This document shows, piece by piece, positions 7,139 to 14,457 of a stretch of 64,000 nucleotides of DNA. The notes under the pieces were generated by a model. That model was given only the letters and a program-made list of their open reading frames with translations, had not been told where the DNA came from and made no database searches. Position numbers and translations under genes: made by a program. Source of the stretch: Pseudomonas sp. PSE14 (GTDB taxonomy: Bacteria; Pseudomonadota; Gammaproteobacteria; Pseudomonadales; Pseudomonadaceae); the NCBI RefSeq assembly GCF_029203285.1, contig NZ_CP115669.1, forward strand, positions 5,913,164 to 5,977,163, read 5' to 3'. The first letter of the stretch is position 1, and each line of letters begins with the position of its first letter.

Positions 7139-7165
7139 CTCTCCATGGTGAAAATATTTAACTGT

Positions 7166-7269
7166 GAAAAAAAGGGGACAGATTTATTTTCTGTACTCTA
7201 ATCCTGACTCACCAGCCCGTTTTAGAGTAGAAAATAAATCTGTCCCCTTTTCCGGTCCCTTTTCCGGTC
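7166..7269. repeat. Palindromic repeat R4, right end of the array
   Basis: The fourth copy runs from AAAAAAAGGGGACAGATTTATTTTC to AAATAAATCTGTCCCC, with core 7166-7253. It ends in an exact tandem duplication of CCCTTTTCCGGT. Beyond it the sequence returns to chromosome-typical composition. Confidence 0.92.
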
Positions 7270-7344
7270 ATCGATAGTGGATGTAAGCCATTTCCTACGC
7301 TTAAGGAATTGGCGCACAGAAGCAGCCTTCCGTGCGCCCAATCC

Positions 7345-7593
7345 TCAGGGCCTGGGCACCAGCGCCGGCAACAACTGACGGGAGATCGCCTCGCGCACGG
7401 CGGGCAGCAGGGTGGCGTTGCCGACCAGCAGTTCCTCCACCAGGCGGCGCAGGGCCATGGAGCGTTCCGGGGTCAGGGCGCGCACGGCGTATTCGCAGGC
7501 CTGCTCGGCGGTGACATCCGGCGGCACGGCGAAGCCCAGTGCCTGCAGGCGTTCACGGAAATCGTCCTGGTCGATCAGGTCGGCGTGCATCAT
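7345..7593 (-). CDS. Small hypothetical protein
   Basis: This 82-residue soluble protein begins MMHADLIDQDDFRERLQALGF, continues with a helix-rich middle and ends with a Pro-rich tail. An in-frame open region extends upstream to 7875. I chose the ATG at 7593 because AGGAGA lies six bases before it and the upstream stretch has no ribosome site and looks non-coding. It lies between the immunity array and a LysR gene on the same strand. I do not recognise the family. G/C-rich codon use matches the core genome rather than the island. Confidence 0.6.
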   Translation of the reverse strand: MMHADLIDQDDFRERLQALGFAVPPDVTAEQACEYAVRALTPERSMALRRLVEELLVGNATLLPAVREAISRQLLPALVPRP

Positions 7594-7867
7594 GGCAGTT
7601 CTCCTGGAGCGGCTTGGGTTTTCCCCGATTCTGGTAAGCCCGGCGAGGGGCGGCAAGCACTCGGCCGATGGAATGTCCTCAACGGGCACGCGCAGGTCGT
7701 TTTCGGCTAATCGAACCGGCAACCCGACAGGCAGACTGAAATCCATGCAGAACTCGCGCGCCTTGCCGGCCCGGGCTTTGAACACACTGAGAGCCCAATC
7801 CCGGCTCGCTTTGTCCCCTGTCACGCGTCGGGCGTCCCAGGGGATTTTTTTTGCCCTCACGTTTTCG
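7594..7867. other. Intergenic region between LysR gene and small hypothetical gene
   Basis: The frame is open on the minus strand but without start signals. No repeats or regulatory motifs were recognised. Confidence 0.35.
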
Positions 7868-8752
7868 CTAGACACCCGCGCGGCAGTGCTGCCAGAAACA
7901 CTCCAGGCCCGGAGAGAGGAACTTGTCGCGCTGGCGCAGCATGTAGAAGCGCCGCCGCAAGGGTGGCAGGCTGCTGCGCAGTTCCACCAGCGCCCCGCAG
8001 GCCAGTTGTTCCTCGACTACCCAGCGCGACAGGCAACTGATTCCCAGCCCGGCGGCGACGCTGTGCTTGATCGCCTCGGAGCTGCCCAGGTCCCGGCTAT
8101 CTTCCAGATAATGCAGATGGCGCAACAGCGCATGACCGACCTGCTCGCGTGTACCCGAGCCCGGTTCGCGCAACAACCAGCGGGCGCGCCGCAGCGCCTC
8201 GCGGGAGACCTGCGGCAGCGCGGCCAGCGGATGGTCCGGCGCCGCCACCACGATCAGGCTGTCTTCGAGCCAGGGCTCCACCAGCAGCCCCGGTTCGTGG
8301 CAGGGGCCTTCGATCAGGCCGATGTCCGCGGCGAAGGCCGCTACCTCGCCCACCGCTGAGCCGGTATTGCCGATGTTCGCGTTCACCCTGACGCCCGGCT
8401 GCACCTGCTCGAAGGACGCCAGCAGGCGCGGCAGCACGTAGTTGCCAATGGTGCTGCTGGCCGTCACCGTCAGGCTCGCCTGGGGCGAGTCCGAGGCCAT
8501 GAATTGCTGTTCCAGTTGCGCCATGCCGTCCAGCAGGCGTTGCGCCTGGGGCAGGAAACGGCGCCCGACCTCGCTCAATTGCAGGCGCTTGCCGACACGG
8601 TCGAACAGGCGCGTGGACAGTTGGGATTCCAGTTCGTTAAGGGCCGCGCTGGTGGCCGATTGCGACAGCGAAATGGATTCCGCCGCCGCCGTGGTGCTGC
8701 CGGTACGGGCCACCGCGCAGAAGATCTGGAGCTGGCGAAAGCTGAGGGCCAT
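7868..8752 (-). CDS. LysR-family transcriptional regulator (CysB/Cbl-like group of sulfite genes)
   Basis: This 294-residue LTTR has its N-terminal winged HTH in about residues 1-60 (LRQLQIFCAVARTGSTTAAAES, with FRQLQ as start). A type-2 periplasmic-binding-like effector domain covers about 90-290 (TASSTIGNYVLPRLLASF). It is divergent from sorAB, with a 17-bp palindrome in between, so it probably controls sulfite dehydrogenase expression in response to a sulfur compound. Which effector it binds cannot be read from the sequence. Length is normal for the family, and the start ATG follows the typical MALSFRQL pattern. Confidence 0.88.
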   Translation of the reverse strand: MALSFRQLQIFCAVARTGSTTAAAESISLSQSATSAALNELESQLSTRLFDRVGKRLQLSEVGRRFLPQAQRLLDGMAQLEQQFMASDSPQASLTVTASSTIGNYVLPRLLASFEQVQPGVRVNANIGNTGSAVGEVAAFAADIGLIEGPCHEPGLLVEPWLEDSLIVVAAPDHPLAALPQVSREALRRARWLLREPGSGTREQVGHALLRHLHYLEDSRDLGSSEAIKHSVAAGLGISCLSRWVVEEQLACGALVELRSSLPPLRRRFYMLRQRDKFLSPGLECFWQHCRAGV

Positions 8753-8761
8753 GGGAGTATC

Positions 8762-8778
8762 TACCTGTTTTCCAGGTA
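8762..8778. promoter_or_regulatory. LysR-type operator candidate
   Basis: The perfect palindrome TACCTG-TTTTC-CAGGTA sits ten bases before the lysR start codon, in the 107-base divergent region with the sor genes. It has the T-N11-A symmetry of LysR boxes. Confidence 0.5.
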
Positions 8779-8859
8779 TTTAATACAGGAACTATTCGTT
8801 TAACAAATTAATACCCGGCTCTTACCGTGCACCTCGTGACCTCACCAGAGGAACAAAGG

Positions 8860-9024
8860 ATGCACACCCTCCCTGTCATGAACGCTACCCGGCCACTGGC
8901 CCGGAAACTCTTGCCCGGCCTGTTCCTGGGCACCGCTCTGGCCAGCGCGTCGCTTCTCCTGGGATGTACGCATTGGCCGCATTACAACGGCATGTGCGTG
9001 CCGATCCGACTGATCCTGGCGTGA
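8860..9024 (+). CDS. Small lipoprotein-like peptide upstream of sorA
   Basis: This 54-residue ORF has a good ribosome site (AGGAACAAAGG-ATG). It has a positively charged start, a hydrophobic stretch and a lipobox-like LLLGC at about residues 31-35, leaving a mature peptide of about 20 residues ending CVPIRLILA. It ends 13 bases before sorA and should be co-transcribed. It could be a tiny lipoprotein, or a leader peptide whose translation sets sorA expression. It does not match a family I know. Confidence 0.5.
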   Translation: MHTLPVMNATRPLARKLLPGLFLGTALASASLLLGCTHWPHYNGMCVPIRLILA

Positions 9025-9037
9025 AGGAGCCGACCGC

Positions 9038-10270
9038 ATGAGCGATTCCCAGCAGCGCGGCGGCCTCGATCGCCGCCATTTCCTCCAGGTTGCCCTGCTC
9101 GCAGGCGCGGGTCTGGCCACCCAGCCGCTTCAGGCACTGGCCGCGAACGTCGCCCGCCAGCCCTTCGCCAATGGCGACCGGGATCTGGTCAGCTACCCGC
9201 AGAAGCGCCCGCTGATGCTGATCACCACGCGCCCCCCGCACCTGGAAACGCCCTTCGAGGTGTTCAACGAGAGCCTGCTGACGCCTAACGATGCGTTCTT
9301 CGTGCGCTATCACCTGGCCAACCTGCCCACCCGCATCGACCCGGCCACCTATCGCCTGCGCGTACATGGCCAGGTGCGCCAGGCGCTGGACCTCGACCTG
9401 GCGGCGCTGAAGGCCCTGGGCGAGCCCGTGGAGGTGATCGCGGTGAACCAGTGTTCCGGCAATAGCCGGGGCTATTTCGAGCCACGTGTCTTCGGCGCGC
9501 AGCTGGGCCATGGATCGATGGGCAATGCCCGCTGGGTCGGCCTGCCGCTACGCACCTTGCTGAACCACGCCGGCGTGCTGGATAGCGCCCGCCAGGTCAC
9601 CTTCCGGGGCCTCGACCAACCGGTGTTGCCGGCCACGCCGAGCATGACCAAGGCCATCGATGTCGAGCACGCCCTCAGTGCCGAGCCGCTGATCGCCTGG
9701 AGCATGAACGGCGAGGACCTGCCCTTCCTCAATGGCTACCCGTTGCGCCTGGTGTTGCCGGGCTACTTCGGCACCTATTGGATCAAGCACCTGAGCGAGA
9801 TCGAGGTCATCGACCATGAGTTCGACGGCTTCTTCATGCAGAAGGCCTACCGCGTCCCCGACAACGATTGCCAGTGCCTGCCCGCCGGCAGTGCGCTGGG
9901 CGCCAGCCGCCCCATCGGTCGCCTTCCGGTGCGCTCCTTCGTGACCAGCCTGCGCGAGGGGCAGACCCTGCCGCTGGGACAGAACCAGGCCCTGCGCGGG
10001 ATCGCCTTCGACGGTGGTAGCGGCATCCGCAGCGTGGAGATCTCCGACGACGGCGGGCGCAACTGGCAACCCACGCAACTCGGCGAGGACCTGGGCAACT
10101 ACTCGTTCCGCGAATGGCGCACCGATTGGCGGCCGCGTCAGCGCGGGGTCATTCATTTGCTGGTGCGGGCCCATAACGCACGGGGCGAAACGCAGCCTGC
10201 GGAGCCAACCTGGAACCCCGGCGGTTATGCCCGTCACTCGATCGAAACCCTGCCGCTGCACATCATCTAG
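9038..10270 (+). CDS. sorA: Sulfite dehydrogenase, molybdopterin subunit
   Basis: This 410-residue periplasmic molybdoenzyme of the sulfite oxidase family oxidises sulfite to sulfate. A twin-arginine signal (DRRHFLQ, residues 11-17) precedes a hydrophobic stretch ending in QALA. The Mo-binding Cys is in VNQCSGN, about residue 139. The C-terminal dimerisation (Mo-co_dimer) domain includes DGGSGIRSVEISDDGGRNW. It is followed after 16 bases by a c-type cytochrome gene, the natural electron acceptor. There is no heme domain in the polypeptide itself, consistent with SorA rather than animal sulfite oxidase. RBS: GAAGGAGCCGACCGC. Confidence 0.93.
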   Translation: MSDSQQRGGLDRRHFLQVALLAGAGLATQPLQALAANVARQPFANGDRDLVSYPQKRPLMLITTRPPHLETPFEVFNESLLTPNDAFFVRYHLANLPTRIDPATYRLRVHGQVRQALDLDLAALKALGEPVEVIAVNQCSGNSRGYFEPRVFGAQLGHGSMGNARWVGLPLRTLLNHAGVLDSARQVTFRGLDQPVLPATPSMTKAIDVEHALSAEPLIAWSMNGEDLPFLNGYPLRLVLPGYFGTYWIKHLSEIEVIDHEFDGFFMQKAYRVPDNDCQCLPAGSALGASRPIGRLPVRSFVTSLREGQTLPLGQNQALRGIAFDGGSGIRSVEISDDGGRNWQPTQLGEDLGNYSFREWRTDWRPRQRGVIHLLVRAHNARGETQPAEPTWNPGGYARHSIETLPLHII

Positions 10271-10286
10271 AACAGGAGCGCCCGCC

Positions 10287-10919
10287 ATGCCTGCAATCAG
10301 ATTCCTGCTCGCACTCGCCTGCTCCGGCCTGCTGGCGGCCGCTGTCCGGGCCGAGCCCGTGAGCATCGAGTTGCCCATGGAAACCGCACGCCTGACGCCA
10401 TCGGAACTGCCCGGCTACACCATCGCCAACCAGAAATGCACCATTTGCCATTCGGCGGACTACATCCAGTTGCAGCCTCCCGGCATGAACGAAAGCCAAT
10501 GGCGCGGAGAAGTCGCGAAGATGCAGCACGCCTACGGCGCACCGGTCGACGATCGCCAGGCCGATGCGATCGCCGCTTACCTGGCCGATGCCTATTCCGG
10601 CAAGCCCCGCGCCCAGGCCGTCGCCACAGCACCGGCATCGGCGCCAGCCAGCCCGGCGAAGCAGGATGCCCGCAGCCTGCTCGACGCCAACGGCTGCCTG
10701 GGCTGCCACGCCCTCGACCGCACGGTGGTCGGGCCGGCCTACCAGGCGGTGGCCGAGCGCTACCGGGGCGATCCGCAGGCGCTACGGAGCGTGACCGAGC
10801 ACATTCGCCAGGGCGGCGTCGGACGCTGGGGGCAGATTCCGATGCCACCCTTCCCCGCGCTGGACGACGTGCAAGTGAAGACGCTCGCCGAATTCATCCT
10901 CGGCCAGCCAACGCCCTAA
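10287..10919 (+). CDS. sorB: Sulfite dehydrogenase cytochrome c subunit, diheme
   Basis: This 210-residue periplasmic c-type cytochrome takes electrons from SorA. The Sec signal peptide covers about residues 1-22 (ending VRA). The first heme motif CTICH is at 51-55, an Ala/Pro linker lies at about 108-125, and the second heme motif CLGCH is at 137-141. Classical SorB from Starkeya is a single-heme protein of roughly half this size, so this looks like a two-domain diheme version. Its stop overlaps the convergent esterase gene by three bases. Role assigned from context; the SorB name should be read as functional. Confidence 0.85.
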   Translation: MPAIRFLLALACSGLLAAAVRAEPVSIELPMETARLTPSELPGYTIANQKCTICHSADYIQLQPPGMNESQWRGEVAKMQHAYGAPVDDRQADAIAAYLADAYSGKPRAQAVATAPASAPASPAKQDARSLLDANGCLGCHALDRTVVGPAYQAVAERYRGDPQALRSVTEHIRQGGVGRWGQIPMPPFPALDDVQVKTLAEFILGQPTP

Positions 10920-11848
10920 CTCCTGAAGAAGCCCCGCAGCGCCTGGTAGAGCGTCCGGTACAGGGCTTCCACCTCCTCCACGCCGCGAGCGCGCAAGGCG
11001 CCATGCACCAGGCCGACGCCGGGAAAGAACTCGACGTCGACATTGGCCTCGCGCAACGCCTCGCAGTATCGCTCGCCGTCGTCGCGCAGCGGGTCGAACT
11101 CGGCGACGGCGACGAATGCCGGCGGCAGGTCTCGGAAGTCGCGGGCCCGCAATGGCAGCGCCAGCGGATCGCGCCGGTCGCCGGCGTGGGGCAGGTAGGC
11201 CGCCAGGCAGGCGTCGAGGTCCGTCCGCGACAGCAGTGGCGCATCGGCACAGGCGTTCCGCGAGGGTGTCTGGGCATCGCCCAGCGCGGGGTAGACCAGC
11301 ACTTGTCCACAGGGTAGCGGCTCGCCGGCCTCACGCAGGGCCAGGCACAGGGCGGCGGCAAGATTCCCACCGGCGCTATCGCCCATCACCAGCAACCGCG
11401 ACGTATCGACCGGCTCACCCAGGCTGCCGTTGCGCAGGCGCCGCCAGACGGCGAGGCAGTCATCCAGCGCGGCGGGGTAGGGGTGCTCCGGCGCCAGCCG
11501 ATAGTCCACCGCGACCACCAGCGCGCCCAGTTCGAGCGCCAACTCGGCGGTGATGAACTCATGGGATCCCAGGCCACCCAGCATCCAGCCGCCGCCGTGC
11601 AGGTAGAGCACGGTGGGCCAGCCGGTAGCCGGTGGAAGATCGGTCGGGCGGTACAGGCGTACGGTGGGCAGGCGGTCCAGGCACAGCTCGCTGATACGCA
11701 AGCCCGGCGGACGCGGCGGCGTCAAGGCAGCCGCCATGCGCTCGTAGGCCGCGCGCTGGGCAGTGATGGAGGGATCGCTTTCGGCGTAGGACTGGGTCCT
11801 CGCGACGAAAGCCTGCAGGGCATCGGACAGCGGATAGCGCCGCGCCAT
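10916..11848 (-). CDS. Alpha/beta hydrolase (HSL-type esterase) of the carnitine operon
   Basis: This 310-residue esterase of the hormone-sensitive-lipase family has an oxyanion HGGG at about 84-87. The catalytic Ser is in GDSAGG (about 160), the Asp is in a DPLRDDGE context, and the His is near GLVHGALR. It is the last gene of the minus-strand carnitine operon, starting six bases after the cdhB stop. It probably hydrolyses an ester entering that pathway, such as an acylcarnitine; that is inference. A TTG codon two residues upstream (11854), directly after the cdhB stop, is an alternative start. The equivalent gene is also part of the P. aeruginosa cdh locus, as I recall. Confidence 0.85.
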   Translation of the reverse strand: MARRYPLSDALQAFVARTQSYAESDPSITAQRAAYERMAAALTPPRPPGLRISELCLDRLPTVRLYRPTDLPPATGWPTVLYLHGGGWMLGGLGSHEFITAELALELGALVVAVDYRLAPEHPYPAALDDCLAVWRRLRNGSLGEPVDTSRLLVMGDSAGGNLAAALCLALREAGEPLPCGQVLVYPALGDAQTPSRNACADAPLLSRTDLDACLAAYLPHAGDRRDPLALPLRARDFRDLPPAFVAVAEFDPLRDDGERYCEALREANVDVEFFPGVGLVHGALRARGVEEVEALYRTLYQALRGFFRS

Positions 11849-11854
11849 TGGCAA

Positions 11855-12331
11855 TCAGCCCGGCAGGCCGATGGTGCGCCCGACATAGTCCGGGCGTGGC
11901 AGCGGGCGATGCGCCTCGGCCAGCGCCAGCACCCGTTCGAGCACCACGCCGTCGAAGGGCGCCGAGCGCGCGCCGCCGTCGAGGTTCACGTGCAGCAGCA
12001 TCTGTTCGCTGGCGGCCAGGGCGAGGTCTTCGCCGGCGCGGTGCAGGCTGTGGAAGATATGCAGGCGCTTGCGGTCATGGGCGATCAACTGGGTGCGCAC
12101 TTCCACCTTTTCACCTTCCTTCACTTCGTGCAGGTAGTTGAGGTGGACTTCGAGGGTGAACAGCGAGTTGTGGGTCGCCGCGCGGTTGTCCGCGTCCAGG
12201 CCCAGGTGATCCATCAGGGCATCGGTGGCGTAGCTGAACAGCAGCAGGTAGAAGGCGTCGCGCAGGTGGCCGTTGTAGTCGGTCCACTCGGCGAGGATGG
12301 GCGTTTCGTAGGTTTTCAGGGCGTGGGTCAT
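11855..12331 (-). CDS. cdhB: Betainyl-CoA thioesterase (hotdog fold)
   Basis: This 158-residue 4-hydroxybenzoyl-CoA-thioesterase-like hotdog protein has the catalytic-site pattern EWTDYNGHLRD near residues 15-25, with Asp18. In the carnitine pathway it releases glycine betaine from betainyl-CoA, the product of CdhC, and so feeds the GbdR-controlled betaine pathway. The open frame extends upstream through a repeat. I chose the MTHALKTYETP start at 12331 because it is the normal family start and lies outside the REP element. It sits between cdhA and the esterase. Confidence 0.88.
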   Translation of the reverse strand: MTHALKTYETPILAEWTDYNGHLRDAFYLLLFSYATDALMDHLGLDADNRAATHNSLFTLEVHLNYLHEVKEGEKVEVRTQLIAHDRKRLHIFHSLHRAGEDLALAASEQMLLHVNLDGGARSAPFDGVVLERVLALAEAHRPLPRPDYVGRTIGLPG

Positions 12332-12346
12332 GTTCGCGTCCGAAGA

Positions 12347-12387
12347 GCCCCTCTCCCCGGCCCTCTCCCTGAAGGGAGAGGGGGTGG
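12347..12387. repeat. REP-like CCCTCTCCC/GGGAGAGGG element
   Basis: The palindrome CCCTCTCCCTGAAGGGAGAGGG lies between cdhA and cdhB and is the same unit as at 1800 and 53190. Inside an operon such an element can stabilise the upstream mRNA segment. Confidence 0.65.
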
Positions 12388-12413
12388 TTTGGAGCGAATG
12401 ATGAACCGTGAGG

Positions 12414-13379
12414 TTAGTCGGCGAAGGCGAAGCCGTGTTTGGCCTTGGTGTCCTTGATGGCGCCCAGCACCGCCAGCAGGCAGTCGTCACGGTAGCGTTC
12501 CAGCTCGGCGATGCTGCGCGAGCCCTGCTGTTCGGAGGTGCCTTCCACCACGCGGTCGATCAGGGTGTCGGTCAGCTCCGGAGCCGGCAGGTAGGTCCAG
12601 GGCAATTGCAGTGCCGGGCCGAACTGGGCCATGAAGTGGCGCATCCCGGCGTTGCCGCCGGCCAGGGTGTAGGTGAGGAAGGTGCCCATGAAGGACCAGC
12701 GCAGGCCGGCGCCGAAGCGGATCGCATCGTCGATCTCGCCGGTGCTGGCGACGCCGTCATTGACCAGGTGCAGCGCCTCGCGCCAGAGCGCTTCGAGCAG
12801 GCGGTCGGCGATGAAGCCGGGGACTTCCTTGCGCACGTGCAGCGGGCGCATGCCGAGGGATTCGTAGACCTTGATGGCGGCCTGCACCGCTTCGGGCGCG
12901 GTCTTCTCGCCGCCCACCACTTCCACCAGCGGCAGCAGGTAGACCGGGTTGAACGGGTGGCCAACCACACAGCGCTCGGGATGCGTGGCGTCGGCGTAGA
13001 ACTCGCTGGGCAGCAGGCCCGAGGTGCTGGAGCCGATCAGGGCATTGGGGCGGGCCGCAGCGCTGATCTTTGCGTGCAGCTCACACTTGAGGTCGAGGCG
13101 TTCGGGGGCGCTTTCCTGGATGAAGTCGGCGTCACGCACGCATTCTTCGATGGTGGCAACGAAGCGCAGGCGATCCTGCGAGGCACCGGGGGCCAGGCCC
13201 GCCTTTTCCAGCGCCGGCCAGGCATTGGCGATGCGTGCGCGCAGGGCGGCTTCGGCGCCGGGGGCCGGGTCCCAGGCGATGACGTCGAGGCCGTGGGCCA
13301 GGGCACGGGCGACCCAGCCGCTGCCGATGACGCCGCTGCCGAGGGCGGCGAAGGTTTTGATGTCAGTGATGAAGGACAT
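12414..13379 (-). CDS. cdhA: L-carnitine 3-dehydrogenase
   Basis: This 321-residue NAD-dependent oxidoreductase of the 3-hydroxyacyl-CoA dehydrogenase fold converts L-carnitine to 3-dehydrocarnitine. The Rossmann motif GSGVIGSGW is at about residues 14-22. The typical [18 protein letters not shown] follows at about 138-155. The EEAALRF-like dimer helices are replaced by [11 protein letters not shown] in the C-terminal half. It lies in an operon with caiX, cdhC and cdhB in the order of pathway use. Length is normal for bacterial carnitine dehydrogenases. Confidence 0.93.
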   Translation of the reverse strand: MSFITDIKTFAALGSGVIGSGWVARALAHGLDVIAWDPAPGAEAALRARIANAWPALEKAGLAPGASQDRLRFVATIEECVRDADFIQESAPERLDLKCELHAKISAAARPNALIGSSTSGLLPSEFYADATHPERCVVGHPFNPVYLLPLVEVVGGEKTAPEAVQAAIKVYESLGMRPLHVRKEVPGFIADRLLEALWREALHLVNDGVASTGEIDDAIRFGAGLRWSFMGTFLTYTLAGGNAGMRHFMAQFGPALQLPWTYLPAPELTDTLIDRVVEGTSEQQGSRSIAELERYRDDCLLAVLGAIKDTKAKHGFAFAD

Positions 13380-13408
13380 GGAAGGCTCCGGAAAGTCGTC
13401 AGGCTCTT

Positions 13409-13487
13409 CGTAGGGCGCATAACGCGCAGCGTTATCCGCCGTGCTGGTATGGCGGCGGATAACCCGTTCCGGGTTATTCGCCCTACG
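13409..13487. repeat. Inverted repeat between cdhC and cdhA
   Basis: CGTAGGGCG at 13409 is mirrored by CGCCCTACG ending at 13487. Inside is a second pair (GCGTTATCCGCC / GGCGGATAAC). It is a REP/BIME-type element within the operon. Confidence 0.65.
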
Positions 13488-13503
13488 GTGTTGAGGTTCG
13501 GGA

Positions 13504-14388
13504 TCAGCGCGGCTTGAGGTTCATCTTCTTGCGCCCCTCGGCCGGGGTCAGGGCGCGGCCGCCGAGGCGTTCGATGATCTCGATGGCGCGTTCGACCAGT
13601 TGGCCGTTGCTGGCATGCACGCCGCGGTCGAGCCAGATGTTGTCCTCCAGGCCGACGCGCACGTTGCCGCCCAGCAGCATGGCCTGGGCGACCATGGGCA
13701 TCTGCGAGCGGCCGATGCCGAAGCCGGCCCAGGTCAGGCCGTCCGGGATGTTGTCGGCCATGGCCTTCATGGTGGTGGTGTCGGCCGGCGCGCCCCACGG
13801 GATGCCGAGGCAGATCTGGATCAACGGGTCTTCCAGCAGGCCTTCCTTGAGCATCTGCTTGGCGAACCAGAGGTGGCCGGTGTCGAAGATTTCCAGCTCG
13901 GCCTTCACGCCCAGCTCGGTGATGCGCTTGGCGCCGGCGCGCAGCTGGGCCGGGGTGGAGACGTAGATGAAGTCGCCGTCGCCGAAGTTCAGGGTGCCGC
14001 AGTCCAGGGTGCAGATTTCCGGCAGCAGTTCTTCGACGTGGGCCAGACGCTCGAGCGGGCCGACCAGGTCGGTGCCGGCGCCGAATTCCAGCGGCCGCTC
14101 GCCCTTGCCGATCTCCAGGTCCCCGCCCATGCCGGCGGTGAGGTTGATGATGACGTCGGTGTCGCTCTCGCGGATGCGCTCCACCACTTCGCGATAGAGG
14201 TTCACATCACGGCTGGGCTTGCCGGTCTGCGGGTCACGCACGTGGCAGTGGGCGACGGTGGCGCCGGCTTTGGCGGCCTCAATGGCGGCGGCAGCGATTT
14301 CCTTGGGAGTGACGGGGATGGCCGGGTGCTTGCCGACGGTGTCGCCGGCGCCGGTCACCGCGCAGGTAACGATGACTTCGTAGTTCAC
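13504..14388 (-). CDS. cdhC: 3-dehydrocarnitine cleavage enzyme (BKACE family)
   Basis: This 294-residue beta-keto-acid cleavage enzyme condenses 3-dehydrocarnitine with acetyl-CoA to give betainyl-CoA and acetoacetate. The TIM-barrel Zn-site histidines are in AHCHVRD (about 47-49), and further conserved blocks are [10 protein letters not shown] and the LGIPWGAP loop. The start [17 protein letters not shown] is typical. It sits between caiX and cdhA on the minus strand. Assignment to the carnitine branch, not to the 3-keto-5-aminohexanoate branch, rests on the operon. Confidence 0.92.
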   Translation of the reverse strand: MNYEVIVTCAVTGAGDTVGKHPAIPVTPKEIAAAAIEAAKAGATVAHCHVRDPQTGKPSRDVNLYREVVERIRESDTDVIINLTAGMGGDLEIGKGERPLEFGAGTDLVGPLERLAHVEELLPEICTLDCGTLNFGDGDFIYVSTPAQLRAGAKRITELGVKAELEIFDTGHLWFAKQMLKEGLLEDPLIQICLGIPWGAPADTTTMKAMADNIPDGLTWAGFGIGRSQMPMVAQAMLLGGNVRVGLEDNIWLDRGVHASNGQLVERAIEIIERLGGRALTPAEGRKKMNLKPR

Positions 14389-14457
14389 GGTGGAACTCCT
14401 TCTTGTGGGCGAGCGGAACCCCTGCGCGGCGGTGCGCAGGGAGTCCTGTAGGGGGAG

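Noticed and set aside
5304..7269. The four repeats as a CRISPR array
   Set aside because: Spacing is 550-730 bases with genes between, and there are no short unique spacers or cas genes.
5304..7269. The array as a true integron
   Set aside because: No integrase gene and no attC core sites; the repeat is a long perfect-arm palindrome with A/T tracts instead.
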